From contig CAVQVI010000006.1 in NCBI GenBank assembly GCA_963717075.1, forward strand, positions 248,001-312,000: a stretch of 64,000 bases of DNA. The letters are read 5' to 3'. The stretch comes from JBGOTP01 sp963717075. GTDB lineage: Bacteria; Acidobacteriota; Vicinamibacteria; Vicinamibacterales; CAVVIG01. A program made the translations under genes and the position numbers. The notes beneath the pieces are model-generated. The model had not been told where the DNA came from, searched no databases, and was given only the letters and a program-made list of their open reading frames with translations. The stretch's first letter is position 1. The number at the start of each line of letters is the position of its first letter. Below, piece after piece: positions 45,601 through 53,305 of the stretch.

Positions 45601-45694
45601 ACGCCGCGCGCTCGCCGGCCGGTCGGGCCGATGCGCCGTGATACACCCGCTCGACCTCCGACCAGCGGTCAGGCTTCACTCGCGCTCCTGCCAC
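42677..45694 (-). CDS. Receptor-like Ser/Thr protein kinase with PD40 beta-propeller, copy 2 (intact)
   Basis: 1005 residues, the only uninterrupted copy. Residues about 1-80 are helical. The kinase domain spans about 86-365, with G-loop GAGGMG, Lys118, HRDLKPAN at about 210, DFGLA, an activation segment ending in TAAYMSPEQARG, and DIWAFGCVLYEM. One membrane helix lies at about 380-400 (VTALVASLVIGAMGMTW). The exported part to the C-terminus has WD40-like PD40 units (FSPDGRSLVFSA, FSPDGQWLGFWS, LSPDGQRFIFG, WAPDGKRIAFGS, WTPDGSTLAFIE, FSPDGSWLAYTS). It should sense an external ligand and phosphorylate cytoplasmic targets. Its 5' end overlaps the sigma-factor fragment as in copy 3. Confidence 0.95.
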   Translation of the reverse strand: MAGARVKPDRWSEVERVYHGASARPAGERAAFLAEACAGDEALRREVESLLAEPASASAFLDGDAAAVAAQLVSNGDASVLTGRRIGAYHVHGLLGAGGMGEVYRARDTTLEREVAIKILPRHFTSAPERLARFEREARMLASLNHPHIGAIYGVEAWAGGRALVLELVEGPTLADRLSTGPISLAESLGIARQIADALEAAHAKGIVHRDLKPANIKITPDGIVKVLDFGLAKVAERDGAGALSQTPTVTVGGTREGVIVGTAAYMSPEQARGLAVDTRTDIWAFGCVLYEMLAGARAFDGKDVTDTLAALLKSEPDWSRLAPATPPSINRLLKRCLVKDVKRRLQHIGDARLELEDAESRDAAAAFAASPRRLPSIWSVTALVASLVIGAMGMTWLRAPDGRSDQPPAEVIRTFVSVAPADQLGATPTDQGAGEGRPGRTAMVFSPDGRSLVFSAIRGNQQQLYLRRLTQLEATPIGGTENAHSPFFSPDGQWLGFWSAGPGSGTDSLFKVAFPQGGPTAKICDAPPIFGASWGADDTVVFAQRTGGLWRVPAAGGNAEPLTTLDTTHGEFSHRLPLVLPGSRAVLFTVTHELFARWDATAIAVQALATGERKILIEGGADARYVPTGHLVYMRRGTLMAVPFNLQRLEVTGNPVAVAADVMQAANAMAFTIDSGAGQFSVSASGTLVYLPGGVLPAPERSLHWVDRTGAERPVGVPSRPYTAVRLSPDGQRFIFGTLVGTLPTDDRNLWISDILRGGVTRLTDGRSEVQISSWAPDGKRIAFGSMKGNRTDIVVKPVDGTGPIERLTTRDSPAFVHAWTPDGSTLAFIEQTVETGNDIWVLPLSGDREPHPILRTRFNEAQPEFSPDGSWLAYTSDESGRQEVYVQPYPGPGNRQPISTDGGREPVWSRNGRELFFMTLPQGNLTRMMAVPVTTGPTLVAGTPHTLFEGPYVTQNIIRLYNVAPDGSRFLLIRRVERPPLKLTQMILVQHWFEELKRRVPMK

Positions 45695-45828
45695 GCAATT
45701 CCCTCAGCAGCCACGCCTTTGCCAGCTTCCAGTCACGCATGACGGTCTCGGGCGACACCTTCAGGACACTCGCCGTCTCCTCGACGCTCAGTCCGCCGAA
45801 GAAGCGCAGCTCGACGACCTGGCTCTTG
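45669..45828 (-). pseudogene. ECF sigma factor fragment (sigma-4 region only)
   Basis: About 50 residues identical or nearly so to the end of the intact sigma gene at 49031: VVELRFFGGLSVEETASVLK, VSPETVMRDWKLAKAW, LLRELRGRSASEA. This is the -35-binding region 4. Regions 2 and the linker are gone. The homology to the intact gene stops at about 45828, where unrelated coding sequence with a twin-arginine signal begins. It overlaps the start of kinase copy 2 by 26 bases, exactly as the intact sigma overlaps copy 3. Confidence 0.92.
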
Positions 45829-45943
45829 GGGACGCCACGAGGCCGGCACCGGCCGCGATGCCAAAGAGGCCAAGCGCTTCGCGTCGGGTGAGCTGGGAAG
45901 CGTCGTACTTCGAGATCGTCGTGGTTCTTCCATGGGTCGTCAT
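45829..45943 (-). pseudogene. N-terminal stub of a Tat-exported protein
   Basis: From ATG 45943 about 38 residues read as a twin-arginine signal peptide: DASQLTRREALGLFGIAAGA followed by GLVAS. The mature protein is missing, because the sequence passes directly into the sigma-factor fragment at about 45829. The frames do not fuse the Tat stub to sigma region 4 in a meaningful way. It is evidence of a deletion or duplication breakpoint that removed the body of a secreted protein and the front of a sigma gene. Confidence 0.65.
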
Positions 45944-46035
45944 CGGTCGCGAAGCACGCCAGCATACAAGCGTGCGAGCCGTCACGCGCGTTTAACATGA
46001 TCGCGCCAAGACCCCAGTCACATGCGAGACTCATG

Positions 46036-49000
46036 TCACTTCATCGGCACGCGGCGCTTCAGCTCCTCGAACCAGTGCTGCACCAGGATCATCTGTGTGA
46101 GTTTGAGGGGGGGTCTCTCGACCGTGCGCATCAGCAAAAACCGGCTGCCGTCCGGCGCGACATTGTAAAGGCGCATGGTGCTGTTGTTGAGGTACGTCCC
46201 CTCGAAGAGCGTGTGAGGTGCTCCGGCCATGAAGGTCGGACCCGTTGTCACGGGAACAGCCATCATCTTCGTCAGGTAACCTTGCGGAAGCGTCATGAAG
46301 AACAACTCCCGCCCGTTCCGCGACCACACCGGCGCCTCTCCACCGTCCGTTGAGATTGGCTGTCTGTCGCCTGGCCCAGGATACGGCTGCACGTACACTT
46401 CGTAGCGGCCCGATTCGTTGGACGCGTAGGCCAACCATCTCCCGTCGGGAGAGAACTCGGGATGACGCTCACTGAACCGTGTACGCAGGATGGCACGCGG
46501 CTGCCGGTTGCCGCTAAGCGGAAGCTCCCAGATGTCGGCCGCTGTCTCTGACGTTTCCTCGGTGAAGGCGAGCGTGGAACCGTCAGGCGTCCAGGCGTGC
46601 ACGAACGCACGGCTGTCGCGCGTGATCAGCCGCTGGATCGGGCCCGTGCCGTCGACCGGCTTCACGGCAAGTTCCGTGCGGTTCCCTTTCATCAAACCGA
46701 ACGCAATGCGCTTTCCGTCCGGTGCCCAGGAGGCAAGCTGCACTTCGCTGCGTCTCTCGTCGGTGAGGCGGGTCACGCTGCCGCGAAGGATGTCAGAAAT
46801 CCACAGGTTGCTGTCGTGAGCGGGCAGCGTCCCGAAGAGCGTCCCGAAGACGAACCGCTGGCCATCGGGCGAGAGCCGCACGGCCGAATAGGGCCGCGAC
46901 GGGACACCCAGGGGCGTTCGGCGCCGGTTCGATCGACCCAGTGCAGCGATCGTTCGGGAACTGGAAGCACGCCGCCCGGCAGGTAGACGAGGGTGCCCGA
47001 CGTCGACACGCTGAACTGCCCGGCGCCCGAATCGAAATCGGCATTCTGGGCATTCGTTGTCTGCATGACATCGGCGGCCACGGCCACAGGGTTGCCCGTC
47101 ACTTCCAGCCGCTGGAGGTTGAACGGCACCGCCATCAGGGTTCCCCTCCGCATGTACACGAGATGGCCGGTGGGAACATACCGCGCGTCGGCGCCGCCCT
47201 CGATGAGGATCTTCCGCTCGCCGGTGGCGAGCGCCTGCACCGCGATGGTCGTGGCATCCCATTGTGCAACCGTCCCGTAGGTCACGGTAAACAAGACGGC
47301 GTGACTGCCGGGAAGCACGAAGGGAAGCCGATGACTATATTCGCCGTGCGTGGCATCAAGGGTCGTCAGCGGCTCCGCGTTCCCGCCGGCAGCCGGAACG
47401 CGCCACAGCCCGCCGGTCCGTTGAGCGAAGACGACGGTGTCGTCCGCGCCCCAGCTCGCCCCGTAGATCGCAGGGGTATCGCAGATCTTCACCGTGGGTC
47501 CACCCTGTGGGAACGCCACCTTGAACAGACTGCCTGTTCCGCTGCCTGGACCAGCGCTCCAAAATCCGAGCCACTGCCCGTCAGGGGAAAAGAACGGACT
47601 GTGCGCTCTCTCAGTGCCGCCGATCGGCGTGGCCTCGAGCTGGGTCAGGGGACGCAGATACAACTGCTGCTGGTTCCCGCGGATGGCGCTGAAGACGAGC
47701 GATCGCCCATCGGGCGAGAGGACCATCGCGGTTCGCGCCGGCCGTCCCTCGCCGAGTCCTTGATCAGCCGGCGTTGCCCTAAGCTGGTCGGCTGGCGCCA
47801 CACTCACGAACGTGCGTATCACCTCTGGCGGTGGTTGGTCCGAACGGCCGTCAGGTGCTCGAAGCCACGTCAGGCCCATGGCACCGATGACGAGGCCGGC
47901 AACCAGTGCAGTGACGCTCCAGATGCTGCGGGAGCCGGCGCGGGCTCGCCGCGAAGGCCGGGCGGGGTCACGAGATTCAGCATCCTCGAGCTCGAGTCTC
48001 GCATCCCCGATGTGCTGCAAGCGCCTTTTGACGTCCTTCGCGAGACAGCGCTTGAGCAGCCTGTTGATTGACGCCGGCGTGGTGGGGGCCAGGCGCGACC
48101 AGTCAGGCTCGCTCTTCAGGAGCGCCGCCAGGGTTTCCGTGACATCCTTCCCGTCGAAGGCGCGTGCCCCCGCGAGCATTTCGTACAGCACACACCCGAA
48201 CGCCCAGATGTCGGTCCGTGTGTCGACCGCCAGGCCCCGAGCCTGTTCGGGGCTCATGTAGGCCGCGGTTCCCACGATCACGCCCTCGCGCGTGCCACCC
48301 ACCGTCACGGTCGGCGTGTGTGAGAGCGCACCGGCCCCGTCGCGTTCGGCGACCTTGGCCAAGCCGAAGTCGAGCACCTTCACGATGCCGTCCGGCGTGA
48401 TCTTGATGTTGGCCGGCTTCAGATCTCTGTGGACGATGCCTTTCGCGTGCGCGGCCTCGAGCGCATCCGCGATTTGCCGGGCGATCGCCGAGTGATTCGG
48501 CGAGCGAGATCGGACCCGTGGACAGTCGATCGGCCAAGGTCGGTCCCTCGACCAGTTCCAGCACCAGCGCGCGGCCCCCGGCCCACGCTTCGACGCCATA
48601 GATCGCGCCGATGTGCGGATGATTCAGCGACGCCAGCATCCTCGCCTCGCGCTCGAAGCGCGCGAGCCGCTCTGGATCGCTCGTGAAGTGACGCGGGAGA
48701 ATCTTGATCGCGACCTCGCGTTCCAGCGTCGTATCGCGCGCGCGATAGACTTCGCCCATCCCGCCCGCGCCGAGCAGGCCGTGCACGTGATACGCGCCGA
48801 TCCGGCGGCCCGTCAGCACCGACGCACCGACATTGCTCACCAGCTGCGCCGCGACCGCCGCCGCGTCGCCGTCGAGAAACGCGCTCGCGGACGCCGGCTC
48901 CGCGAGCAGCGACTCGACTTCGCGTCGCAACGCCTCGTCGCCCGCGCACGCCTCCGCCAGAAACGCCGCGCGCTCGCCGGCCGGTCGTGCCGACGCGCCG

Positions 49001-49056
49001 TGATACACCCGCTCGACCTCCGACCAGCGGTCAGGCTTCACTCGCGCTCCTGCCAC
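46036..49056 (-). pseudogene. Receptor-like Ser/Thr protein kinase with PD40 beta-propeller, copy 3 (two frame breaks)
   Basis: The same gene as copies 1 and 2, with all domains recognisable. Compared with copy 2, one extra G near 48487 (GATCGCCGAG for GATCCCGAG) breaks the kinase domain just after RLSTGPISLAESLG, and one base is missing near 46911 in the propeller. A further pair of compensating indels around 47934-47970 replaces the stretch after AESRD with unrelated residues (ARPSRRARAGSR). The broken kinase cannot be made as one chain from this sequence. Its 5' end overlaps the intact ECF sigma gene by 26 bases, the ancestral arrangement of the module. Confidence 0.88.
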
Positions 49057-49591
49057 GCAATTCCCTCAGCAGCCACGCCTTTGCCAGCTTCCAGTCACGC
49101 ATGACGGTCTCGGGCGACACCTTCAGGACACTCGCCGTCTCCTCGACGCTCAGCCCGCCGAAGAAGCGCAGCTCGACGACCCGGCTCTTGCGCTCGTCGA
49201 CTTTCATCAACGCCTCCAACGCGTCGTCGACAGCCACGAGATCCTGATCCCGCCCGCCGACCACGGGCAGCCCTTCGTCGAACGTCACCTTCAGCGCCCC
49301 GCCACCCCGCTTCTGGTACCCCTTCGATCGCGCGTAATCCACCAGGATGCGCCGCATGAGGCGCGCCGACATCGCGAGGAAGTGGGCGCGATTCTCCCAG
49401 TTCACGTGCTGGACGTCGACGAGGCGGAGGTACGCCTCGTTGACGAGCGCCGTCGCCTGAAGACTATGGCCCTTCCGTTCCCCTGCCATGCATCGGCGGG
49501 CGATTCGCCGCAGTTCCCCGTGGACGATCGGCACCAGGCGCTCAAGAGCCGCCTCGTCGCCGGTCCCCCACGCCAGGAGGAGTCCCGTCAC
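49031..49591 (-). CDS. ECF RNA polymerase sigma factor of the Acidobacteria/Planctomycetes kinase-linked type
   Basis: Sigma region 2: HGELRRIARRCMAGERKGHS, LQATALVNEAYLRLVDVQ, WENRAHFLAMSARLMRRIL, VDYARSK. Region 4: VVELRFFGGLSVEETASVLK and VSPETVMRDWKLAKAW. The order and the KVTFDEGL linker match the TIGR02999 group. The frame runs to 49726, but that start overlaps the divergent gene at 49725 and the extra residues are not family-like. I favour GTG 49591 (VTGLLLAWGTGDEAALERL), without a strong ribosome site. Its stop overlaps kinase copy 3 by 26 bases, so sigma and kinase are co-translated. Confidence 0.88.
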   Translation of the reverse strand: MTGLLLAWGTGDEAALERLVPIVHGELRRIARRCMAGERKGHSLQATALVNEAYLRLVDVQHVNWENRAHFLAMSARLMRRILVDYARSKGYQKRGGGALKVTFDEGLPVVGGRDQDLVAVDDALEALMKVDERKSRVVELRFFGGLSVEETASVLKVSPETVMRDWKLAKAWLLRELRGRSASEA

Positions 49592-49724
49592 ATCTGGAGA
49601 CTCTGGATGAATAGCGGCGATTCTACGCCGAAATCGGGCCGTTTCCGGCGGATGCCAGTTTTTCCCGGCCGTTCCCGCCTTCTCCGGCAGCGAGCGATGG
49701 GCGCTCGCGGGGACGGAGGCGGTC

Positions 49725-50334
49725 ATGAGGAACTGGATGGCAGCGTGGACGGTGGGCGCGATGGTGACGGGTGGGGCGGCGGCCTCGGCCCAGAGTCCCT
49801 ACCGAGACCCGGCCCTCGCTGACGGTGAACGTTCGCGTGACCGACCAGGCGCACGTGGCGCCACGCGAGCTCGCCGACGCCGAGGCCCAGGCCACTGCGG
49901 CCTACCGCGCCGCCGGCATCGACATGGTCTGGTCGCTCGCGTCCCAGGAGCCCGAGGCGAAGCAGGGCGCCGTCGACGTCCGCGTGGTCATCGTGTCCCG
50001 CGAGCTGACCAACCGTCTCTGCCGCGCGGACGGCCTGAACGACAAGGCGATGGGCATCGCCGTCAGCGGCGCCACCAGCGCCCAGGGGCGCATCGCGTAC
50101 ATCTTCTACGACCGCATCGTCCAGAACGCGACGACGAATCGGACGCTCGTGGCGCGCGTCCTGGGCCGTGTGCTGGCCCACGAGGTTGGCCACTTGCTGC
50201 TCGGCCTCAACAGGCATTCCGACCAGGGCCTGATGCAGCCGAACTGGAACGCGGGAGAGAGCCTGGTGCAGACGTTCACGGCGAGCCAAGTGCAGACCAT
50301 CCGGCGTCGTTTCACGGCCATGACAGCTAATTGA
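49725..50334 (+). CDS. Secreted metzincin-like zinc protease candidate, one frame break
   Basis: ATG 49725 follows GGAGG with five bases. A Sec signal peptide comes first (WMAAWTVGAMVTGGAAASAQ). One C too many in CCC at 49797-49799 shifts the frame; the mature part continues as TETRPSLTVNVRVTDQAHVA. The metal site is LAHEVGHLLLGLNRHSDQGL followed by MQPNW: HExxH, Gly, then His, and a Met turn, as in metzincins. About 200 residues in total. Acidobacterial genomes carry many such small secreted proteins. The substrate is unknown. It diverges from the ECF sigma gene. Confidence 0.72.
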
Positions 50335-50819
50335 CCTCGATGGCGCGAGAGCGAGTCTTTGAGCGCGCGGCACCTGGCGCGCTGAACGTCGTGCCGTCAT
50401 GTCGCCGGCCTGCGGCTCAAGCCGGGAGTCAGACCGTGACAAGCGAATCGCGAAGAGCGCTCGGCGACTGCCGTTCAAGCGCCGTCCTCAACGTGCGCAC
50501 TGCAGGACGAATGTCGGCGAGGCTCGGCCCCAGTTGCCATTGACTTCGAATCGGCTCGGCGCAGACGATATGGCGAAGTCGATACGCATCGGCGATCTCG
50601 CTTTCAGGAAGCGCCCAGAAATCATTTTGAAGAGACAAGCGGACTGACCCGGGCAACAGAAAGGGCCACGCGTTCGCCCTCGCCGCACCTTCGGACGCGG
50701 CGCGCGAGAAGATCGAGGTTGCGGACGCGTGCCTACTGCCGATCGAGACGGGTTTTGGCGCAGGTGGTTGCCCTTGGCGCCCTGACGCGGCTCCCCGACA
50801 AGGTCACTACAATACGCAC
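50335..50819. other. Intergenic region with one doubtful small frame
   Basis: About 485 bases between the protease-like gene and the flavoprotein. Apart from a 75-codon minus-strand frame at 50429-50656 I see no gene. A short protein-like stretch (HAFALAAPSDAAREKIEVAD) around 50660-50720 on the plus strand may be a fragment of something lost. Confidence 0.4.
50429..50656 (-). CDS. Possible small hypothetical protein
   Basis: 75 codons from ATG 50656. The composition looks natural for a globular protein (LQNDFWALPESEIADAYRLR, WQLGPSLADIRPAVRTLRTA) and not like a GC-rich shadow frame, but no family is recognised and there is no clear ribosome site. It could be a fragment of a larger gene. No neighbour gives a functional clue. 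Confidence 0.28.
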   Translation of the reverse strand: MPGSVRLSLQNDFWALPESEIADAYRLRHIVCAEPIRSQWQLGPSLADIRPAVRTLRTALERQSPSALRDSLVTV

Positions 50820-51896
50820 ATGGCGGACTTCAACGTCAAGGCCCTCGACGTCGGGTTGAACTTCGAGCAACTTCCCTACTGGGACGTGGTGATCATCGGA
50901 GCGGGGCCGGCCGGGCTCGCCGCCGGACTGACCACGGCGCACCGCGCGCTCACGACACTCATCATCGAGGCGAAGGACAAGCCCGGCGGACAGCCGCAGT
51001 TCCTCTACTCGGACAAGCGTATCGTGGACGTGCCCGGCTTCCCCGACGGCATCACCGGCGAAGAGCTGTCCCTTCGGACGTTCCGGCAGGCCGGCGATGC
51101 CCTCGTGCAGTTCCGGTTCAATGAGGAGCTGACGGGCATCGCGGATACCGACGAGGTCCTCGTCGACGATCGATTGAAGCGCGTCATCACCAGCAAGAGC
51201 AACTATCTCTGCCGCAAAGTGATCATCGCCTGCGGACTGCTGCATTATCCCCGGCGCCTGGGCGTGCTCGATCAGCTGAATTCGAGGAACGTCCATTACA
51301 AGGTGCCCAAGATCGGGGATTACGAAGGGCGGCGCGTGGCGGTGGTGGGCGGCGGCGATTCTGCGCTGGATGCGGCGCTGATGGTGCTCGGACGCGGTGG
51401 ACATGTCGACGTGATCGTTCGCGAGGATGTCCCCATCGGCAAGCCTGACACGCTCGCCCATATCCGTGACAGCGGCGGCCGTATTCGAACGTCTACCGAG
51501 ATTCGCTCTGCGGCGTTTGCCGGCGACGAGATCCGCCTGACGCTCACTGACGGTCAAGACATCGACTGCTCCCTCGTCGTCGTGCAGATCGGATTTCTGT
51601 CTGCGAAAGACACGTTTGAACGCCTGAACCTGCGGCTCAACGACGACGGGAGTATCGCCATTGATCAGTACTTCGAGACGAGCCGACACGGCGTCTTCGC
51701 CGTCGGCGACGTGCACGGCGAGATCAAGCTCATCGTGGTCGCCTGGGCCGAGGGCATCCAGGCGGCCATCCACGCCTTCAAGGAGATCACCAGTCCGTAC
51801 TGGCTCAACGAAAAGCGACTGCGCGACAACCGGATTGCCTTGATGGGCGAGAAGATTACGCAGGCCGCTCGAACGCACATCAAGAAGGGACCGTAG
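50820..51896 (+). CDS. Ferredoxin/flavodoxin-NADP reductase-like FAD protein (YumC / TrxR-like fold)
   Basis: 358 residues. FAD-binding YWDVVIIGAGPAGLAAGLTT, KPGGQPQFLY, then NADP-binding VAVVGGGDSALDAALMVL, and the second FAD contact HGVFAVGDVHGEIKLIVVAW. The overall fold is that of thioredoxin reductase, but the CxxC redox pair between the two nucleotide domains is missing (KVIIACGLLHYPR there). That is the mark of the FNR-2 type reductases such as YumC. It would move electrons between NADPH and ferredoxin or flavodoxin. Complete frame, standing alone upstream of the toxin-antitoxin genes. Confidence 0.85.
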   Translation: MADFNVKALDVGLNFEQLPYWDVVIIGAGPAGLAAGLTTAHRALTTLIIEAKDKPGGQPQFLYSDKRIVDVPGFPDGITGEELSLRTFRQAGDALVQFRFNEELTGIADTDEVLVDDRLKRVITSKSNYLCRKVIIACGLLHYPRRLGVLDQLNSRNVHYKVPKIGDYEGRRVAVVGGGDSALDAALMVLGRGGHVDVIVREDVPIGKPDTLAHIRDSGGRIRTSTEIRSAAFAGDEIRLTLTDGQDIDCSLVVVQIGFLSAKDTFERLNLRLNDDGSIAIDQYFETSRHGVFAVGDVHGEIKLIVVAWAEGIQAAIHAFKEITSPYWLNEKRLRDNRIALMGEKITQAARTHIKKGP

Positions 51897-51945
51897 CCGG
51901 TGGTGCGCGTGCCGATCGTGGGATAGACAGCTTGCTCCGACGTTC

Positions 51946-51957
51946 ATACCATGGTAT
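51946..51957. promoter_or_regulatory. Palindrome likely to be the toxin-antitoxin operator
   Basis: ATACCATGGTAT is a perfect 12-base palindrome ten bases upstream of the antitoxin ATG. RHH/MazE-type antitoxins usually bind such sites to repress their own operon. The site probably overlaps the promoter. This is inference from position and symmetry. Confidence 0.5.
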
Positions 51958-51966
51958 TACTACAGT

Positions 51967-52203
51967 ATGAAACTTGCGCTCTCGATCCCGGATGACCTCT
52001 TTGATTCCGCCGAAACGCTCAGCAAGCGTCTCGGCCTGTCCAGAAGCCGGCTGTACGCGACTGCCCTGGAGGACTTTGTCGCAAAGCATCAGGCAAAGAA
52101 GGTCACCGAGCGCCTGAACGCCGTCTATGCCTCACAGGATAGCCGCGTCGACCGAGCCACACGGCGCCTTCAAGCGCGTTCTCTGAGCAAGACCTCGTGG
52201 TAG
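51967..52203 (+). CDS. MazE-like ribbon-helix-helix antitoxin
   Basis: 78 residues. The N-terminal MKLALSIPDDLFDSAETLSK with LGLSRSRLYATALEDFVAKH is a typical ribbon-helix-helix DNA-binding and dimerisation unit. The rest is a flexible, charged tail that in these antitoxins wraps the toxin. The toxin gene overlaps its last seven bases (GTG 52197 against TAG 52201-52203). A palindrome lies just upstream. It should neutralise the toxin and repress the operon. Confidence 0.9.
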   Translation: MKLALSIPDDLFDSAETLSKRLGLSRSRLYATALEDFVAKHQAKKVTERLNAVYASQDSRVDRATRRLQARSLSKTSW

Positions 52204-52541
52204 TTGAGCGCGGCGACATCTGGTGGGCTGACCTTGGGGAACCCGAGGGCGCTGAACCTGGATTTCGCCGACCTGTCCTGATTGTCCAGGCCGAGGCCTT
52301 CAATCGAAGCCGGCTGCAAACGGTGATTGCGATTGTGCTGACGTCCAACCTGCGCCTGGTAGCCGCGCCAGGAAATGTGTTGATGCCGACCAAGGCGACG
52401 GGATTGCCGAAGGACTCCGTGGCCAATGTGTCGCAAGTGATCACCCTTGACCGGGACTTCTTGACGGAAAAAGTCGGGCGCCTTCGAGGTCAGCTGCTGA
52501 AGGATGTAGATAGTGGCTTGCGGCTGGCTCTAGCTTTGTAG
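52197..52541 (+). CDS. MazF/PemK-type endoribonuclease toxin
   Basis: 114 residues from GTG 52197. MazF-fold signature: VERGDIWWADLGEPEGAEPG, FRRPVLIVQAEAFNRSRLQT, VIAIVLTSNLRLVAAPGNVL, DSVANVSQVITLDRDFL and GRLRGQLLKDVDSGLRLAL. The Arg of RRPVLI and the Ser/Thr of LTSNLR are the usual catalytic positions. It would cleave mRNA at short sequences when the antitoxin is degraded. Intact frame and normal length, so the pair is likely functional. Confidence 0.94.
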   Translation: MVVERGDIWWADLGEPEGAEPGFRRPVLIVQAEAFNRSRLQTVIAIVLTSNLRLVAAPGNVLMPTKATGLPKDSVANVSQVITLDRDFLTEKVGRLRGQLLKDVDSGLRLALAL

Positions 52542-52573
52542 CTCAACCAAGCTGTCAACGATCAGCGCTGACT

Positions 52574-52756
52574 TCACGGATGTCCTTGGGTTGCAACGGT
52601 GACGAGAGCCTTCGTGCGACCAGAAGCGGTGACAAATTCGACCTCGATCGCGTCCGGGGAGTAGGTGTCGACGACCGTACCCAAGTCGCCCCGCTTGAGC
52701 CCGTGGGCCGGCTGGTCCGTCTTGAGGACCACCACATCAAGAGGATGGAAGCTCAC
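52574..52756 (-). CDS. DUF4926 small protein
   Basis: 60 residues from GTG 52756, seven bases after GGGGAG; its GTGA overlaps the stop of the DUF6883 gene. The sequence FHPLDVVVLKTDQPAHGLKR, GDLGTVVDTYSPDAIEVEFV and TASGRTKALVTVATQ matches the small SH3-like DUF4926 family, seen in many genomes next to DUF6883 proteins. Function unknown. Pairing and size recall toxin-antitoxin or immunity modules, but there is no direct evidence. Confidence 0.75.
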   Translation of the reverse strand: MSFHPLDVVVLKTDQPAHGLKRGDLGTVVDTYSPDAIEVEFVTASGRTKALVTVATQGHP

Positions 52757-53085
52757 TGCTTGTCTCCCCGATAGGCGGTGACGAAGCGTGGGGCCATCCC
52801 TGGAGCCGGGACAAACCAGACGCTCACGACGACCGCCGACTGCCCGTTCGGTCCATTCAGAATAGCGCGAATCGTGTACTTCTGACCCGTTGCGACCATG
52901 CCAGCCGGTTCGGCGTTCTGGGTAAGGTCTGGAGACGAAACGCCTCGTCAAGTTCCCGCCACCGCTCCGGAGTGAATCCCAATGCACCGAAGAACCTAGC
53001 TTTGAATCGTCCGATCGGATGCGTCGGAGACAGCAGGTAGTCGCGCAGCTTCGAAGGCGCGATTCGGTTGTTGGAATCGCGAGGC
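52753..53085 (-). pseudogene. DUF6883-like protein, frameshifted
   Basis: Two frames complete each other: KLRDYLLSPTHPIGRFKARF, FGALGFTPERWRELDEAFRL on one side, and AEPAGMVATGQKYTIRAILN, GPNGQSAVVVSVWFVPAPGM, APRFVTAYRGDKQ-stop on the other, joined by a one-base excess near 52930. The start is blurred by another irregularity near 53070, before NNRIAPSKLRDY. Family proteins are about 110 residues, so little else is missing. Its TGA overlaps the DUF4926 start, so the pair was co-translated. I do not know its activity. Confidence 0.62.
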
Positions 53086-53305
53086 CCGGTGCCGGGCCGG
53101 GCGAAAGCCGGGCACTACGCCTGGTGAGGATGACCTCGGCCGTGGAGGCGTTTTGGAGACGGCGGATGCGTGATCCGCGATCTCCAATCTGCTGTGTGAG
53201 ATAGTTGGCGGGGTGTCTGGGACGACTTTCGCAACTACCTCATCCGAGTGGCTTGAGCAGATTGCGCGGTTTCCGCGCCATCTGGGAAAACTGGTCTTTG
53301 GCTGA

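Noticed and set aside
53190..53260. Possible transposase C-terminus (VWDDFRNYLIRVA then stop)
   Set aside because: Only about 13 residues look familiar. No upstream transposase sequence could be found, so it is not listed as a feature.
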